Shown here one piece after another: positions 1 through 7,372 of a stretch of 64,000 nucleotides of DNA. The stretch covers positions 1 to 64,000 of the forward strand of contig NZ_LQNT01000013.1 in assembly GCF_001619585.1 (NCBI RefSeq), given 5' to 3'. Below the pieces are notes generated by a model that saw nothing but the letters and a program-made list of their open reading frames with translations, was not told where the DNA came from and ran no database searches. Position numbers and translations under genes: made by a program. This stretch comes from Bhargavaea cecembensis. Lineage in GTDB: Bacteria; Bacillota; Bacilli; Bacillales_A; Planococcaceae. Numbering within the stretch: the stretch's first letter is position 1; the number at the start of each line of letters is the position of its first letter.

Positions 1-37
1 GGGGGCTTCCCCCTGCAAGAGTAGGACGTTGCCGGGC
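1..37 (+). rRNA. rrf: 5S ribosomal RNA, 3' end (partial)
   Basis: The window opens inside the 3' arm of a 5S rRNA: the segment ending in GTAGGACGTTGCCGGGC at 37 is the conserved Bacillales 5S terminus. The rest of the rRNA operon lies upstream of the window, and the tRNA array follows directly, as in large rRNA-tRNA operons of Bacillus. Confidence 0.88.
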
Positions 38-61
38 TTGCCACAAGCAAGATGATATTAT

Positions 62-136
62 TCCGCAGTAGCTCAGTGGTAGAGCAATCGGCTGTTAACC
101 GATCGGTCGTAGGTTCGAGTCCTACCTGCGGAGCCA
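62..136 (+). tRNA. tRNA-Asn (GTT)
   Basis: Cloverleaf with 7-bp acceptor stem, anticodon loop with GTT, canonical GGTTCGAGTCC T-arm and encoded CCA. First gene of the array, 24 bases after the 5S rRNA. Confidence 0.97.
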
Positions 137-141
137 TTAAT

Positions 142-232
142 GGAGAGCTGTCCGAGTGGCCGAAGGAGCACGATTGGAAATCGTGTATACGCTAACCGTG
201 TATCAAGGGTTCGAATCCCTTGCTCTCCGCCA
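142..232 (+). tRNA. tRNA-Ser (GGA)
   Basis: Class II tRNA with long variable arm; anticodon GGA in the loop TTGGAAA; acceptor GGAGAGC pairs with GCTCTCC; CCA is encoded. Confidence 0.97.
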
Positions 233-250
233 GTTTTATATTTTAAATGT

Positions 251-325
251 GGCCCCTTGGTCAAGCGGTTAAGACACCGCCCTTTCACGGCGGTAACACG
301 GGTTCGAATCCCGTAGGGGTCACCA
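251..325 (+). tRNA. tRNA-Glu (TTC)
   Basis: Acceptor GGCCCCT pairs with AGGGGTC (one G-T pair); anticodon TTC; GGTTCGAATCC T-arm; encoded CCA. Confidence 0.97.
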
Positions 326-332
326 CTTACAT

Positions 333-408
333 GGAGGATTAGCTCAGCTGGGAGAGCATCTGCCTTACAAGCAGAGGGTCGGCGGTTCGAACCCGTCATC
401 CTCCACCA
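333..408 (+). tRNA. tRNA-Val (TAC)
   Basis: Acceptor GGAGGAT pairs with ATCCTCC; anticodon TAC within CTTACAA; encoded CCA. Confidence 0.97.
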
Positions 409-435
409 TGATCTACAAAATATGTATATTTTATT

Positions 436-549
436 GTCGCGGAGTGGAGCAACGAGCAGTGCAACGGCTGCGAGTAGCACCGACAGCGAAGCGTAAGGTG
501 CCCAAGTACCATATGCGTAGAATCACCAATGCAACATCTATATTATTAT
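436..549 (+). other. Truncated copy of the initiator tRNA 5' end plus unexplained spacer
   Basis: Bases 438-451 (CGCGGAGTGGAGCA) with the preceding TTATTGT repeat the first 14 bases of the intact initiator tRNA at 550 and its flank TTATTAT, about 112 bases downstream. After base 451 the match stops, so no tRNA can fold. The following stretch contains a possible hairpin (GCACC at about 477 with GGTGC at about 497). It looks like a tandem-duplication or insertion scar inside the tRNA array; no coding function is visible. Confidence 0.55.
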
Positions 550-624
550 CGCGGAGTGGAGCAGTGGCAGCTCGTCGGGCTCATAACCCGAAGGTCGCAG
601 GTTCGAATCCTGCCTCCGCAACCA
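550..624 (+). tRNA. Initiator tRNA-fMet (CAT)
   Basis: Anticodon CAT. Two initiator hallmarks are visible: an unpaired C1/A72 at the acceptor end (CGCGGAG against CTCCGCA) and three consecutive G-C pairs (GGG/CCC) in the anticodon stem. CCA is encoded. Confidence 0.97.
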
Positions 625-626
625 AT

Positions 627-702
627 GGTCCCGTGGTGTAGCGGTTAACATGCCTGCCTGTCACGCAGGAGATCGCGGGTTCGATTCCCGTCGGGACCGC
701 CA
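627..702 (+). tRNA. tRNA-Asp (GTC)
   Basis: Acceptor GGTCCCG pairs with CGGGACC; anticodon GTC in CTGTCAC; encoded CCA. Only two bases separate it from tRNA-fMet. Confidence 0.97.
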
Positions 703-724
703 TTTTTTTACATAATTTATAGAT

Positions 725-800
725 GGCTTGGTAGCTCAGTCGGTAGAGCAAAGGACTGAAAATCCTTGTGTCGGCGGTTCGATTCCGTCCCAAGCCACCA
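725..800 (+). tRNA. tRNA-Phe (GAA)
   Basis: Acceptor GGCTTGG pairs with CCAAGCC; anticodon GAA in CTGAAAA; encoded CCA. Confidence 0.97.
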
Positions 801-803
801 TTT

Positions 804-879
<76 letters not shown>

Positions 880-883
880 TCTT

Positions 884-967
884 GGAGGGGTAGCGAAGTG
901 GCTAAACGCGGCGGACTGTAAATCCGCTCCTTCGGGTTCGGCAGTTCGAATCTGCCCCCCTCCACCA
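884..967 (+). tRNA. tRNA-Tyr (GTA)
   Basis: Class II tRNA with extended variable arm (CTCCTTCGGGTTC region); anticodon GTA; acceptor GGAGGGG pairs with CCCCTCC; encoded CCA. Confidence 0.97.
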
Positions 968-972
968 TACAT

Positions 973-1046
973 AGGGGCATAGTTTAACGGTAAAACAGAG
1001 GTCTCCAAAACCTCCGTTGTGGGTTCGATTCCTACTGCCCCTGCCA
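973..1046 (+). tRNA. tRNA-Trp (CCA)
   Basis: Acceptor AGGGGCA pairs with TGCCCCT; anticodon CCA in CTCCAAA; encoded 3' CCA. Confidence 0.97.
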
Positions 1047-1058
1047 TTATTGACTGAC

Positions 1059-1135
1059 GGCGATTGTGGCGAAGTGGTTAACGCATCGGATTGTGGTTCC
1101 GACATTCGTGGGTTCGATTCCCATCAGTCGCCCCA
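1059..1135 (+). tRNA. tRNA-His (GTG), copy 1
   Basis: Has the extra G(-1) paired with C73 that marks tRNA-His; acceptor GCGATTG pairs with CAGTCGC; anticodon GTG; encoded CCA. It differs from the second copy at four bases that form two compensatory base-pair changes. Confidence 0.96.
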
Positions 1136-1183
1136 TTTATCGTGAACCTCAAGGTCACCGGGGGTCAATCAATATTATATTGT

Positions 1184-1260
1184 GGCGGTTGTGGCGAAGT
1201 GGTTAACGCACCGGATTGTGGTTCCGGCATTCGTGGGTTCGATTCCCATCAGCCGCCCCA
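1184..1260 (+). tRNA. tRNA-His (GTG), copy 2
   Basis: Same architecture as copy 1, with G(-1) and anticodon GTG, but acceptor GCGGTTG/CAGCCGC and anticodon stem CCGGA/TCCGG. The A-T pair of the acceptor stem and the T-A pair of the anticodon stem in copy 1 are G-C and C-G here. Confidence 0.96.
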
Positions 1261-1261
1261 T

Positions 1262-1333
1262 TGGGGTATAGCCAAGCGGTAAGGCAACGGACTTTGACTC
1301 CGTCATTCGTTGGTTCGAATCCAGCTACCCCAG
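1262..1333 (+). tRNA. tRNA-Gln (TTG)
   Basis: Acceptor TGGGGTA pairs with TACCCCA; anticodon TTG in CTTTGAC; discriminator G at 1333. Unlike all its neighbours, no CCA is encoded: the gene runs straight into TTTTT, so CCA must be added after transcription. Confidence 0.95.
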
Positions 1334-1339
1334 TTTTTC

Positions 1340-1415
1340 GCGGAAGTAGTTCAGTGGCTAGAATACCACCTTGCCAAGGTGGGGGTCGCGGGTTCGAATC
1401 CCGTCTTCCGCTCCA
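1340..1415 (+). tRNA. tRNA-Gly (GCC)
   Basis: Acceptor GCGGAAG pairs with CTTCCGC; anticodon GCC in TTGCCAA; encoded CCA. Confidence 0.97.
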
Positions 1416-1426
1416 TTTTTATATAC

Positions 1427-1500
1427 GGCGGCATAGCCAAGCGGTAAGGCAAGGGACTGCAACTCCCTTATCACCGGTTCGATTCCGGTTGCCGCCTCCA
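1427..1500 (+). tRNA. tRNA-Cys (GCA)
   Basis: Acceptor GGCGGCA pairs with TGCCGCC; anticodon GCA in CTGCAAC; encoded CCA. Confidence 0.97.
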
Positions 1501-1530
1501 TTTTTTTGTTTCTGCATGATTTTAAATCAT

Positions 1531-1615
1531 GCCGGTGTGGCGGAATTGGCAGACGCGCACGACTCAAAATCGTGTTCCTTCGGGAGTGTCGGTTCGATCC
1601 CGACCACCGGTACCA
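1531..1615 (+). tRNA. tRNA-Leu (CAA)
   Basis: Class II tRNA with long variable arm; anticodon CAA in CTCAAAA; acceptor GCCGGTG pairs with CACCGGT; encoded CCA. Last gene of the array. Confidence 0.96.
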
Positions 1616-1633
1616 ACGAATATACTTATGACG

Positions 1634-1662
1634 CGGTGCCTACTTCGGTAGGCACCGTTTTT
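1634..1662 (+). terminator. Terminator of the rRNA-tRNA operon
   Basis: Perfect 10-bp stem CGGTGCCTAC/GTAGGCACCG with a TTCG tetraloop followed by TTTTT, 18 bases after the last tRNA. Confidence 0.92.
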
Positions 1663-1823
1663 GTGTTAGAGGAAAGTGAGAAATGGCTTTTGGCAAAGTT
1701 TCCGGCTTTAAGCTCCAGGGGAAGGGACAGAGACAGGCAGTTGAGAGCAGCACAAGTCCATGATCATGAGACTGGCTGTGCGGCTTCGTTGGATAAGGAT
1801 AAAGCGGAGAAGGGGTGAAGCGG

Positions 1824-2675
1824 ATGGGGAAACTGCGGGTGATCACTTGGAATCTCTCAGTAATGGGACCTATCGAATCAAAGTGGTCGTATCTCCAATC
1901 AGTGATGGCTGAAACGGATGATCCCACTATAATCGCTCTACAGGAGGTCAAAGAACGGGACAGGGATTATCTGATGGATCAAAAGGGATTTAATGAGTTC
2001 TCCTATTCACTTGAGTTCAGGCAGCCTGGCCTATTCGATGGTGCAAACCGAAAGATGGGTTGTCTGATCGGGGGAAGGGGAGAAGTCGATGCCACCCATC
2101 CCGGAGTCCTCACCCGTGCTCCCTTTCCGGATCGGACGGTTTTCTCTGATCTTTTAATGGACGGTATGATGTTGAAATGCCTTTGTTTTCATTCTCTGAC
2201 GGGAGTGGGCTATAAGAAAGCAAAAACGGCTCAGTTTATCGGGGTAGCGGAATATCTTCATCAATACCGGGGACAGCCCTTTATTTGCTGTTTTGATGCA
2301 AACGAGCCTGAAATTGATCATGTTGAAATGCAGAAAATGAAGTACTTCAATCAGGCTGGTGACCAAGGGAAGGGAGCTGAGATGATTCTCGGGCCCAAAC
2401 CGGTACACCGGATGAAAGATGCGTACAGGATTTGGCTGGACATGCATCCCAAACTTCTTGCCGATCTGAAACAGAAACAGGCGGATTTGGACTCCTCCCA
2501 GCTCAGATATCTTCCTTTGGCGGTTTCTCACCTGGTCAGCCGTAAATATCCCAAGCGCTATGATTATATTTTTGTCAGCGACCACTTCAAAGTGATCCAT
2601 GCCGAGTATCGTTTAGAAGAAGCCATCCGGGCGGGCGGTGACCATGCGATGGTCATTGCCGATTTGGAATACTAG
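1824..2675 (+). CDS. Endonuclease/exonuclease/phosphatase (EEP) superfamily protein
   Basis: A 283-residue stand-alone EEP-fold protein, likely a metal-dependent phosphodiesterase or nuclease of unknown substrate. The superfamily signatures appear in order: TWN with N10, LQEV with E41, H123 in the central strand, FDAN with D158 and N160, YDYIF (246-250), and a terminal GGDH with D273-H274 that would complete the active site. There is no signal peptide or membrane segment. ATG at 1824 is chosen because AGGGG sits about eight bases upstream; GTG at 1815 in the same frame is the alternative. The gene is more AT-rich than most of the window and stands alone right after the tRNA array, which suggests a later insertion. 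Family membership is clear; the substrate is unknown. Confidence 0.8.
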   Translation: MGKLRVITWNLSVMGPIESKWSYLQSVMAETDDPTIIALQEVKERDRDYLMDQKGFNEFSYSLEFRQPGLFDGANRKMGCLIGGRGEVDATHPGVLTRAPFPDRTVFSDLLMDGMMLKCLCFHSLTGVGYKKAKTAQFIGVAEYLHQYRGQPFICCFDANEPEIDHVEMQKMKYFNQAGDQGKGAEMILGPKPVHRMKDAYRIWLDMHPKLLADLKQKQADLDSSQLRYLPLAVSHLVSRKYPKRYDYIFVSDHFKVIHAEYRLEEAIRAGGDHAMVIADLEY

Positions 2676-2718
2676 ATTCATTTTAAACAGGCAGCCATGT
2701 GCTGTCTTTTCTTTTTGC

Positions 2719-2750
2719 CAAAAAGAAAAGAACCGCCCATTTGGACGGTT
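2719..2750 (-). terminator. Terminator of ddh
   Basis: On the minus strand AACCGTCC and GGGCGGTT form an 8-bp stem with one G-T pair, followed by TCTTTTCTTTTT, 14 bases beyond the ddh stop. Confidence 0.8.
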
Positions 2751-2763
2751 CCGAAACAGTTGA

Positions 2764-3750
2764 TTACAAATAGTCTTTACGCAGTTCTTCAGGAGAGCGC
2801 GGGGAAATGTAGCCCGGTGCCACATCATAGACGGTTTTGGCGCCGTACTGCTTTTCCTGGTTCATCCGGTGTGCGGCTCTCGCGTAAGCGACGAGGACGC
2901 TTGCCGTGAATTCCGGGTTGCTGTCGAGTTTTAGGGAGAACTCGAAAATCTGCTTGTTGCCGTCTCCGGTGTTGCCGCCACGGATGACAAAGCCGCCGTG
3001 AGGGGCCTTGGAATGGTCTCGCTTGAGTTCTTCTTCAGTGATGAAGTTCACTTCCGTGTCATAGTCGGCGAAGTAGTTCGGCATCGTCTTGATCTCGTTT
3101 TCGAGCGCTGCCTGGTCAGCGCCTTCTTCCGGCACGATGTAGCAGACACGGCGGTGCTTTTCTGCCGTGGAGAGTTCGGGATTCTCACCGCTGCGCACTT
3201 TATCGATGGCCGCATCGGCAGGGATGGTGTACTGAACGCCGTTTTTGACGCCGCTGACACGGCGCACAGCGTCCGAGTGGCCCTGGCTGAGGCCCTTGCC
3301 CCAGAATGTGTAGTTCTCGCCGTTAGGCAGGATGGCATCGGCCATGACGCGGTTGATGGAAAATAGACCCGGGTCCCAGCCGACGGAGATGATGGCAGTA
3401 GTGTTGTTCTTCGTCGCCACCTCATTGACGGATTGGTAGAACTCAGGAATCTTCGCGTGGGTATCAAAGCTGTCGACTGTATTGAACAGGCTTGCAAAGT
3501 GCGGTGTCTGTTCCGGCAGGTCATGGGCGGAGCCGCCGCACAGCAGCATAACGTCAATTTTATCCTTATAGTCGGCTGCCTCCGAAATATGGGCGACTTT
3601 AATGGACGGATCATCCAGGTTCAGGGATTCCGGTTCTCTTCTCGTAAAGACGGCGGAAAGCTCCATGTCAGGTGTCTGACGGATGGCAGCCACGGCGCCT
3701 TTTCCGAGATTCCCGTACCCGACGATGCCGATTCTGATTTTCGATGTCAT
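2764..3750 (-). CDS. ddh: meso-Diaminopimelate D-dehydrogenase
   Basis: NADPH-dependent enzyme that interconverts meso-diaminopimelate and L-2-amino-6-oxopimelate (tetrahydrodipicolinate), giving a one-step shortcut to the DAP needed for peptidoglycan and lysine. The 328 residues match the family length. A Rossmann motif GYGNLG lies at the N-terminus, and conserved segments CGGSAHDLPEQ, SVGWDPGLFS and GLSQGHSDAVRR follow. ATG at 3750 is preferred because GGGAGA lies at good spacing; ATG at 3765 would sit on top of that site. It is downstream of the M20 amidohydrolase gene with a 77-base gap and may share its transcript. In Bacillales the enzyme is known from Lysinibacillus and Ureibacillus relatives, not from B. 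subtilis. Confidence 0.95.
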   Translation of the reverse strand: MTSKIRIGIVGYGNLGKGAVAAIRQTPDMELSAVFTRREPESLNLDDPSIKVAHISEAADYKDKIDVMLLCGGSAHDLPEQTPHFASLFNTVDSFDTHAKIPEFYQSVNEVATKNNTTAIISVGWDPGLFSINRVMADAILPNGENYTFWGKGLSQGHSDAVRRVSGVKNGVQYTIPADAAIDKVRSGENPELSTAEKHRRVCYIVPEEGADQAALENEIKTMPNYFADYDTEVNFITEEELKRDHSKAPHGGFVIRGGNTGDGNKQIFEFSLKLDSNPEFTASVLVAYARAAHRMNQEKQYGAKTVYDVAPGYISPRSPEELRKDYL

Positions 3751-3827
3751 ATTCTCATCTCCCATTGTCTAAAGTTGATTAGTCTTGCCGAATGCCCAAA
3801 ACTTCATTGTTCGAAGCTTCTCGAAAT

Positions 3828-4994
3828 TTAGGGTTTTTCCATTATAACATTAGTATGGTGCAGTGATAAATCGTGAGTCTCCCTGTTTAGAATAGCCAGG
3901 AACAGGTCGGTCCCGGTTTCAATCAGTTCATCGCGGAAATCGTATTCCGCCGTGTGGATATGGGGGTGATTTTCACCGTTTCCGATGATGCAGTAGGCCG
4001 CTTTGGTCAGCTTTGCCAGATGGCCAAAGTCCTCGGACCCTCTGAAGGCTTCCTCCATATCAAAACATACGAGGCCTGCACCTTTGGCAGCTGCGCGGAC
4101 TTTATCGGCTATATCCGTGTTATTTGCAGTTTCGGGGAATTCGTCATTGTACTCGAACCGAATGCGAAGGCCGTGTTTTTCTGCCTGTTCAGCAGAAAGT
4201 TGTTCGAGTTTTTTCTGGAGCCGATCCAGTTCATCTTCATGCAGCGCACGGATCGTCAGGCGGATCAGTCCTTTGGAAGCCGAGATGCCAAACGCTTTCT
4301 CCCCGGCATCGATTTGGATGACAGTGCAGAGTACCAGCCCACGGTAGTCTGCCTGACTTGTGAGTTGCGGGATGGCCTGGATGATCGAAGCAAGCGCGAA
4401 CGCGGGGTTGATGCCGTCTTCCGGCTGGCTCGCATGCGCAGGAAGGCCTTCAAGATGGATGGTCATGCCTTTGGAGGCGCAGAACATCGTTCCTTCCCGG
4501 ATGCCGACGGCCCGGTAAGGGAAACCGCTCATGTTGTGGTAGGCATAGATCTCATCGATTTGCTCATCGGCGATCAGACTGACACATTGTTTGGCACCGT
4601 CCCCGGTCTCTTCGGCCGGCTGAAACAGGAAGAAGACGTTCACGTCCGGTTTCTGCTGATCCACTTCCAGTGCGAAACCTGCCAGGGTAGCAGAGTGGCC
4701 GTCGTGTCCGCATTTATGTGCCTTGCCGGGGACTCTCGAACCCCAGGGGAGATCGATGGTCTCGTCAATTGGCAGGGCGTCAAAATCAGCCCTGAAGGCG
4801 AGGCTGCGGCGGTCTTCACCGGCTCTGTGGGCTGCATAAAACCAATTGCCCTGATCGATGATTTCAAGGTCTGTGTGCGCCTTGATAAATTCGATCAGCC
4901 TTGCTTTTGTCCAGGTCTCTTCATTGGAAAGCTCGGGATGTTGGTGCAGCTCGCGACGCAGGCTCACCGCCAGATTAATATTCTCCTTTTTCAT
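3828..4994 (-). CDS. M20D family amidohydrolase
   Basis: A 388-residue zinc amidohydrolase of the M20D group (hippurate hydrolase, N-acetyl-DAP deacetylase, IAA-amino-acid hydrolase relatives). Metal-ligand motifs are present: D70 in RADFDALP, the KCGHDGH block at 94-100, the E128-E129 pair, H153, and a late histidine in the ENHPHIHTAEYDF region. It probably removes an acyl group from an N-acylated amino acid in the cytoplasm. It sits directly upstream of ddh on the same strand, so an N-acyl-DAP or peptide-derived substrate is an attractive inference, but the sequence does not prove it. Chosen start is ATG at 4994, with GGAGCATGGATC upstream. Confidence 0.85.
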   Translation of the reverse strand: MKKENINLAVSLRRELHQHPELSNEETWTKARLIEFIKAHTDLEIIDQGNWFYAAHRAGEDRRSLAFRADFDALPIDETIDLPWGSRVPGKAHKCGHDGHSATLAGFALEVDQQKPDVNVFFLFQPAEETGDGAKQCVSLIADEQIDEIYAYHNMSGFPYRAVGIREGTMFCASKGMTIHLEGLPAHASQPEDGINPAFALASIIQAIPQLTSQADYRGLVLCTVIQIDAGEKAFGISASKGLIRLTIRALHEDELDRLQKKLEQLSAEQAEKHGLRIRFEYNDEFPETANNTDIADKVRAAAKGAGLVCFDMEEAFRGSEDFGHLAKLTKAAYCIIGNGENHPHIHTAEYDFRDELIETGTDLFLAILNRETHDLSLHHTNVIMEKP

Positions 4995-5146
4995 GATCCA
5001 TGCTCCTATTCCGTATGACTGAAAATCACCTCTGCCAGAATAGTATAACAGGTATGAAGATGACAGGTTTAAATTAGCCCGCCGGTATGCAATCAGAGTT
5101 TCCGTGGGCAGGTGGAATAACAGCCATCAAGACCCAAGCCGAAACA

Positions 5147-5175
5147 TTGATGGGTTTGACCTTTTTTGATATTAT
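5147..5175 (+). promoter_or_regulatory. Sigma-A type promoter upstream of a 39-codon ORF
   Basis: TTGATG (5147-5152), a 17-base spacer and TATTAT (5170-5175). The transcript would begin near 5182 and carry an about 110-base leader before the ATG at 5292. Confidence 0.6.
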
Positions 5176-5291
5176 ATTATCTGAAGGATGGAATAAGAAA
5201 GTCATGTCGGAAGCCGCCAACCCGGATTTTGAGGTTTAACCTTTATGAAAGTGGGGTATAGACCTAAGAAGAGAGAAGGCAGGTGGTATTT

Positions 5292-5411
5292 ATGACGCGA
5301 CAATGGAATTTTATCATCGGCAATAAATTGATTACCGTTTATGACCGAAATGAGGAACAGGCTGAGCAGAAAGCAAAGCGGCTTTATCAAGAACTCAAGA
5401 AGACAGCCTGA
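5292..5411 (+). CDS. Small hypothetical protein, 39 aa
   Basis: I do not recognise this protein. It is a 39-residue soluble, charged peptide starting MTRQWNFIIGNKLITVYD, with a helical, Glu/Lys-rich second half. Support for expression is good: AGGTGG five bases before the ATG, a promoter at 5147-5175, and an intrinsic terminator seven bases after the stop, so it forms a complete monocistronic unit. The aromatic first half and amphipathic tail look like a folded micro-protein rather than random sequence. Confidence 0.65.
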   Translation: MTRQWNFIIGNKLITVYDRNEEQAEQKAKRLYQELKKTA

Positions 5412-5417
5412 CCGACA

Positions 5418-5446
5418 GTCCATCCATCACTGGATGGGGTTTTTTT
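5418..5446 (+). terminator. Terminator of the 39-codon gene
   Basis: CCATCC/GGATGG stem with a six-base loop and a run of seven T (5440-5446). Confidence 0.8.
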
Positions 5447-5601
5447 ATTTCAGGAAATTTATGTTTAAAAAATTTAGACGGTTAATCTCGCAAGTGAATC
5501 GGGTTTGGCTGATCAGGAAAAGCTTCCAACGTGAATTCTGTCTTACATAATACGGGGCTTGAAATTCACAGGCTCCAATAATGAATGTGCAGGTGGAAAT
5601 G

Positions 5602-7194
5602 ATGGATGCTTTTTCAGTTGCGGTCTTTGTGTTCATTGTAGGCGGTATTTGGCTATATGCTTATAAAAGAAGCCGATCCGTTGATAACAATAGCGGGGAA
5701 GGCTTCTTTTTGGGTGGTCGGAGCCTGACGGGGCTTACGATTGCCGGGACGATTATCATGACCAATCTATCTACGGAACAGATTGTCGGCCAGAACGGCC
5801 AGAGTTTTGCCGGAGGAATGCAGGTTATGGCCTGGGAAGTGACCTCGGCATTCGCATGTGTGGTTCTGGCGCTGGTCTTCCTGCCGAAGTATTTTAAATA
5901 CGGGGTGGATACCGTCTCGGACTTTGTGGAGATCCGATACGATACGACGACGAAGCGGATTGTTTCACTGTTGTTCATCGTGACGTATATGTCGTCGTTC
6001 CTGCCGGTTGTCCTCTATTCCGGTGCGCTGGTGTTCAATAAGATCTTTCATATCGATGAGGCATTCGGATTGGATCCGCTTGTTTCCATTGCATTAATTG
6101 CAGCATTTATCGGCATCATCGGACTCGCTTACCTGATGCTAGGCGGCCTGTCGCTCAGTGCGTACAGTGACACGCTTTACGGAGTCGGTTTATTTGCAGG
6201 CGGTATCGCGATCCTCGTCCTGGGTCTGTCAGCACTTGGCCAAGGAAACCCGATTCATGGCATGGTCACAGTGAAGGAACAGTCTCCGGAGATGCTGAAC
6301 GCCATTGGAGCGGCTGATTCCGAACTTGTCCCATGGCCGACGCTGTTCACCGGGATGCTCTTCAACAACCTGTTCTTCTGGTGTGCGAACCAGATGATCG
6401 TCCAGAAGACACTTGCCGGCAAGAGTCTGAAGGAAGGGCAGAAGGGAGCACTCTATGTAGGGTTCTTCAAGATTTTCGGTGCGCTGTTCCTCGTCCTCCC
6501 GGGGATTGTTGCCTTTAATCTGTACGGCGGCAGTATTTCAAATCCCGACAATGCCTATCCGACGCTGGTTTCGGATGTTTTGCCGGAATGGGCATACGGT
6601 ATTTTTGCGGCGGTGATTTTTGGCGCGATTCTCAGTTCGTTCGTGGGATCACTGAATGCAACTGCAACATTGTTCACGCTGGACTTCTACAAACCGATTT
6701 TTAAACGTGATGCAACGGATCGGCAAGTGGCCAGAGCGGGAAAACTCGTGACCGTCATCGTCGGTTTTGTAGCTGTATTAATAGCGCCTCTGATTTCCTT
6801 TGCCCCGGCCGGCCTGTATGCCGTCGTGCAGGAATTCAATGGCATCTACAGCATGCCGATGCTGGCGATCATCTTATTTGGCTTTTATTCAAAAACAGTG
6901 ACGGCGTTTGCGGCCAAGGTAACATTCGGTTTCCACATTGTGGCTTACATACTGTCCAAAGTCTTTCTCGACATCCACTACCTCTATGTGTTTGGGGCCC
7001 TGTTCATTCTGGACTGTCTGCTCTTATGGGGGATTGCGAAAATGAAACCACTAAAGCAGCCATTCCAATTTGAGGACAATCACAACAAAGTCGACCTGAC
7101 TCCCTGGAGGCATAGAAAGAGTGTGGCGGCACTCGTTGTCATCACAATGGCAGGTATGTACCTGATCTTTTCTCCGCTCGGAATCGCCTCATAA
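5602..7194 (+). CDS. Solute:sodium symporter (SSS family), SglT-like
   Basis: A 530-residue integral membrane protein of the sodium:solute symporter family with about 14 hydrophobic segments. The FFLGGRSLTGLTIAG segment near the N-terminus and the TNLSTEQIVGQNGQ motif are typical of the SglT/YidK branch that takes up sugars or related polyols with Na+. ATG at 5602 is chosen because AGGTGG sits five bases upstream; ATG at 5581 has no ribosome binding site. It is a single-gene unit closed by a terminator. Substrate cannot be read from sequence alone. Confidence 0.85.
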   Translation: MDAFSVAVFVFIVGGIWLYAYKRSRSVDNNSGEGFFLGGRSLTGLTIAGTIIMTNLSTEQIVGQNGQSFAGGMQVMAWEVTSAFACVVLALVFLPKYFKYGVDTVSDFVEIRYDTTTKRIVSLLFIVTYMSSFLPVVLYSGALVFNKIFHIDEAFGLDPLVSIALIAAFIGIIGLAYLMLGGLSLSAYSDTLYGVGLFAGGIAILVLGLSALGQGNPIHGMVTVKEQSPEMLNAIGAADSELVPWPTLFTGMLFNNLFFWCANQMIVQKTLAGKSLKEGQKGALYVGFFKIFGALFLVLPGIVAFNLYGGSISNPDNAYPTLVSDVLPEWAYGIFAAVIFGAILSSFVGSLNATATLFTLDFYKPIFKRDATDRQVARAGKLVTVIVGFVAVLIAPLISFAPAGLYAVVQEFNGIYSMPMLAIILFGFYSKTVTAFAAKVTFGFHIVAYILSKVFLDIHYLYVFGALFILDCLLLWGIAKMKPLKQPFQFEDNHNKVDLTPWRHRKSVAALVVITMAGMYLIFSPLGIAS

Positions 7195-7238
7195 ACAATC
7201 ATTCCTAAATTCACCATAACAATTCCCATTCGTCTGTG

Positions 7239-7268
7239 AGCTGCCTGCATAAGCGGGCAGCTTTCTTT
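7239..7268 (+). terminator. Terminator of the SSS symporter gene
   Basis: AGCTGCCTGC/GCGGGCAGCT stem with an ATAA loop, followed by TTCTTT. Confidence 0.85.
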
Positions 7269-7372
7269 CCGCTAATGATCCTTTTCAGCTTCCATCCGCT
7301 CGGGTTGGGCAACGGAAGTTTTTTCCCTTATACTTGACGGTAGCTTCATACATAAGAAAAGAGGAAATGCCC

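Noticed and set aside
3954-5018. 354-codon plus-strand ORF opposite the M20 amidohydrolase gene
   Set aside because: Shadow of the real minus-strand gene, which has all zinc motifs; the ORF itself has no recognisable domain.
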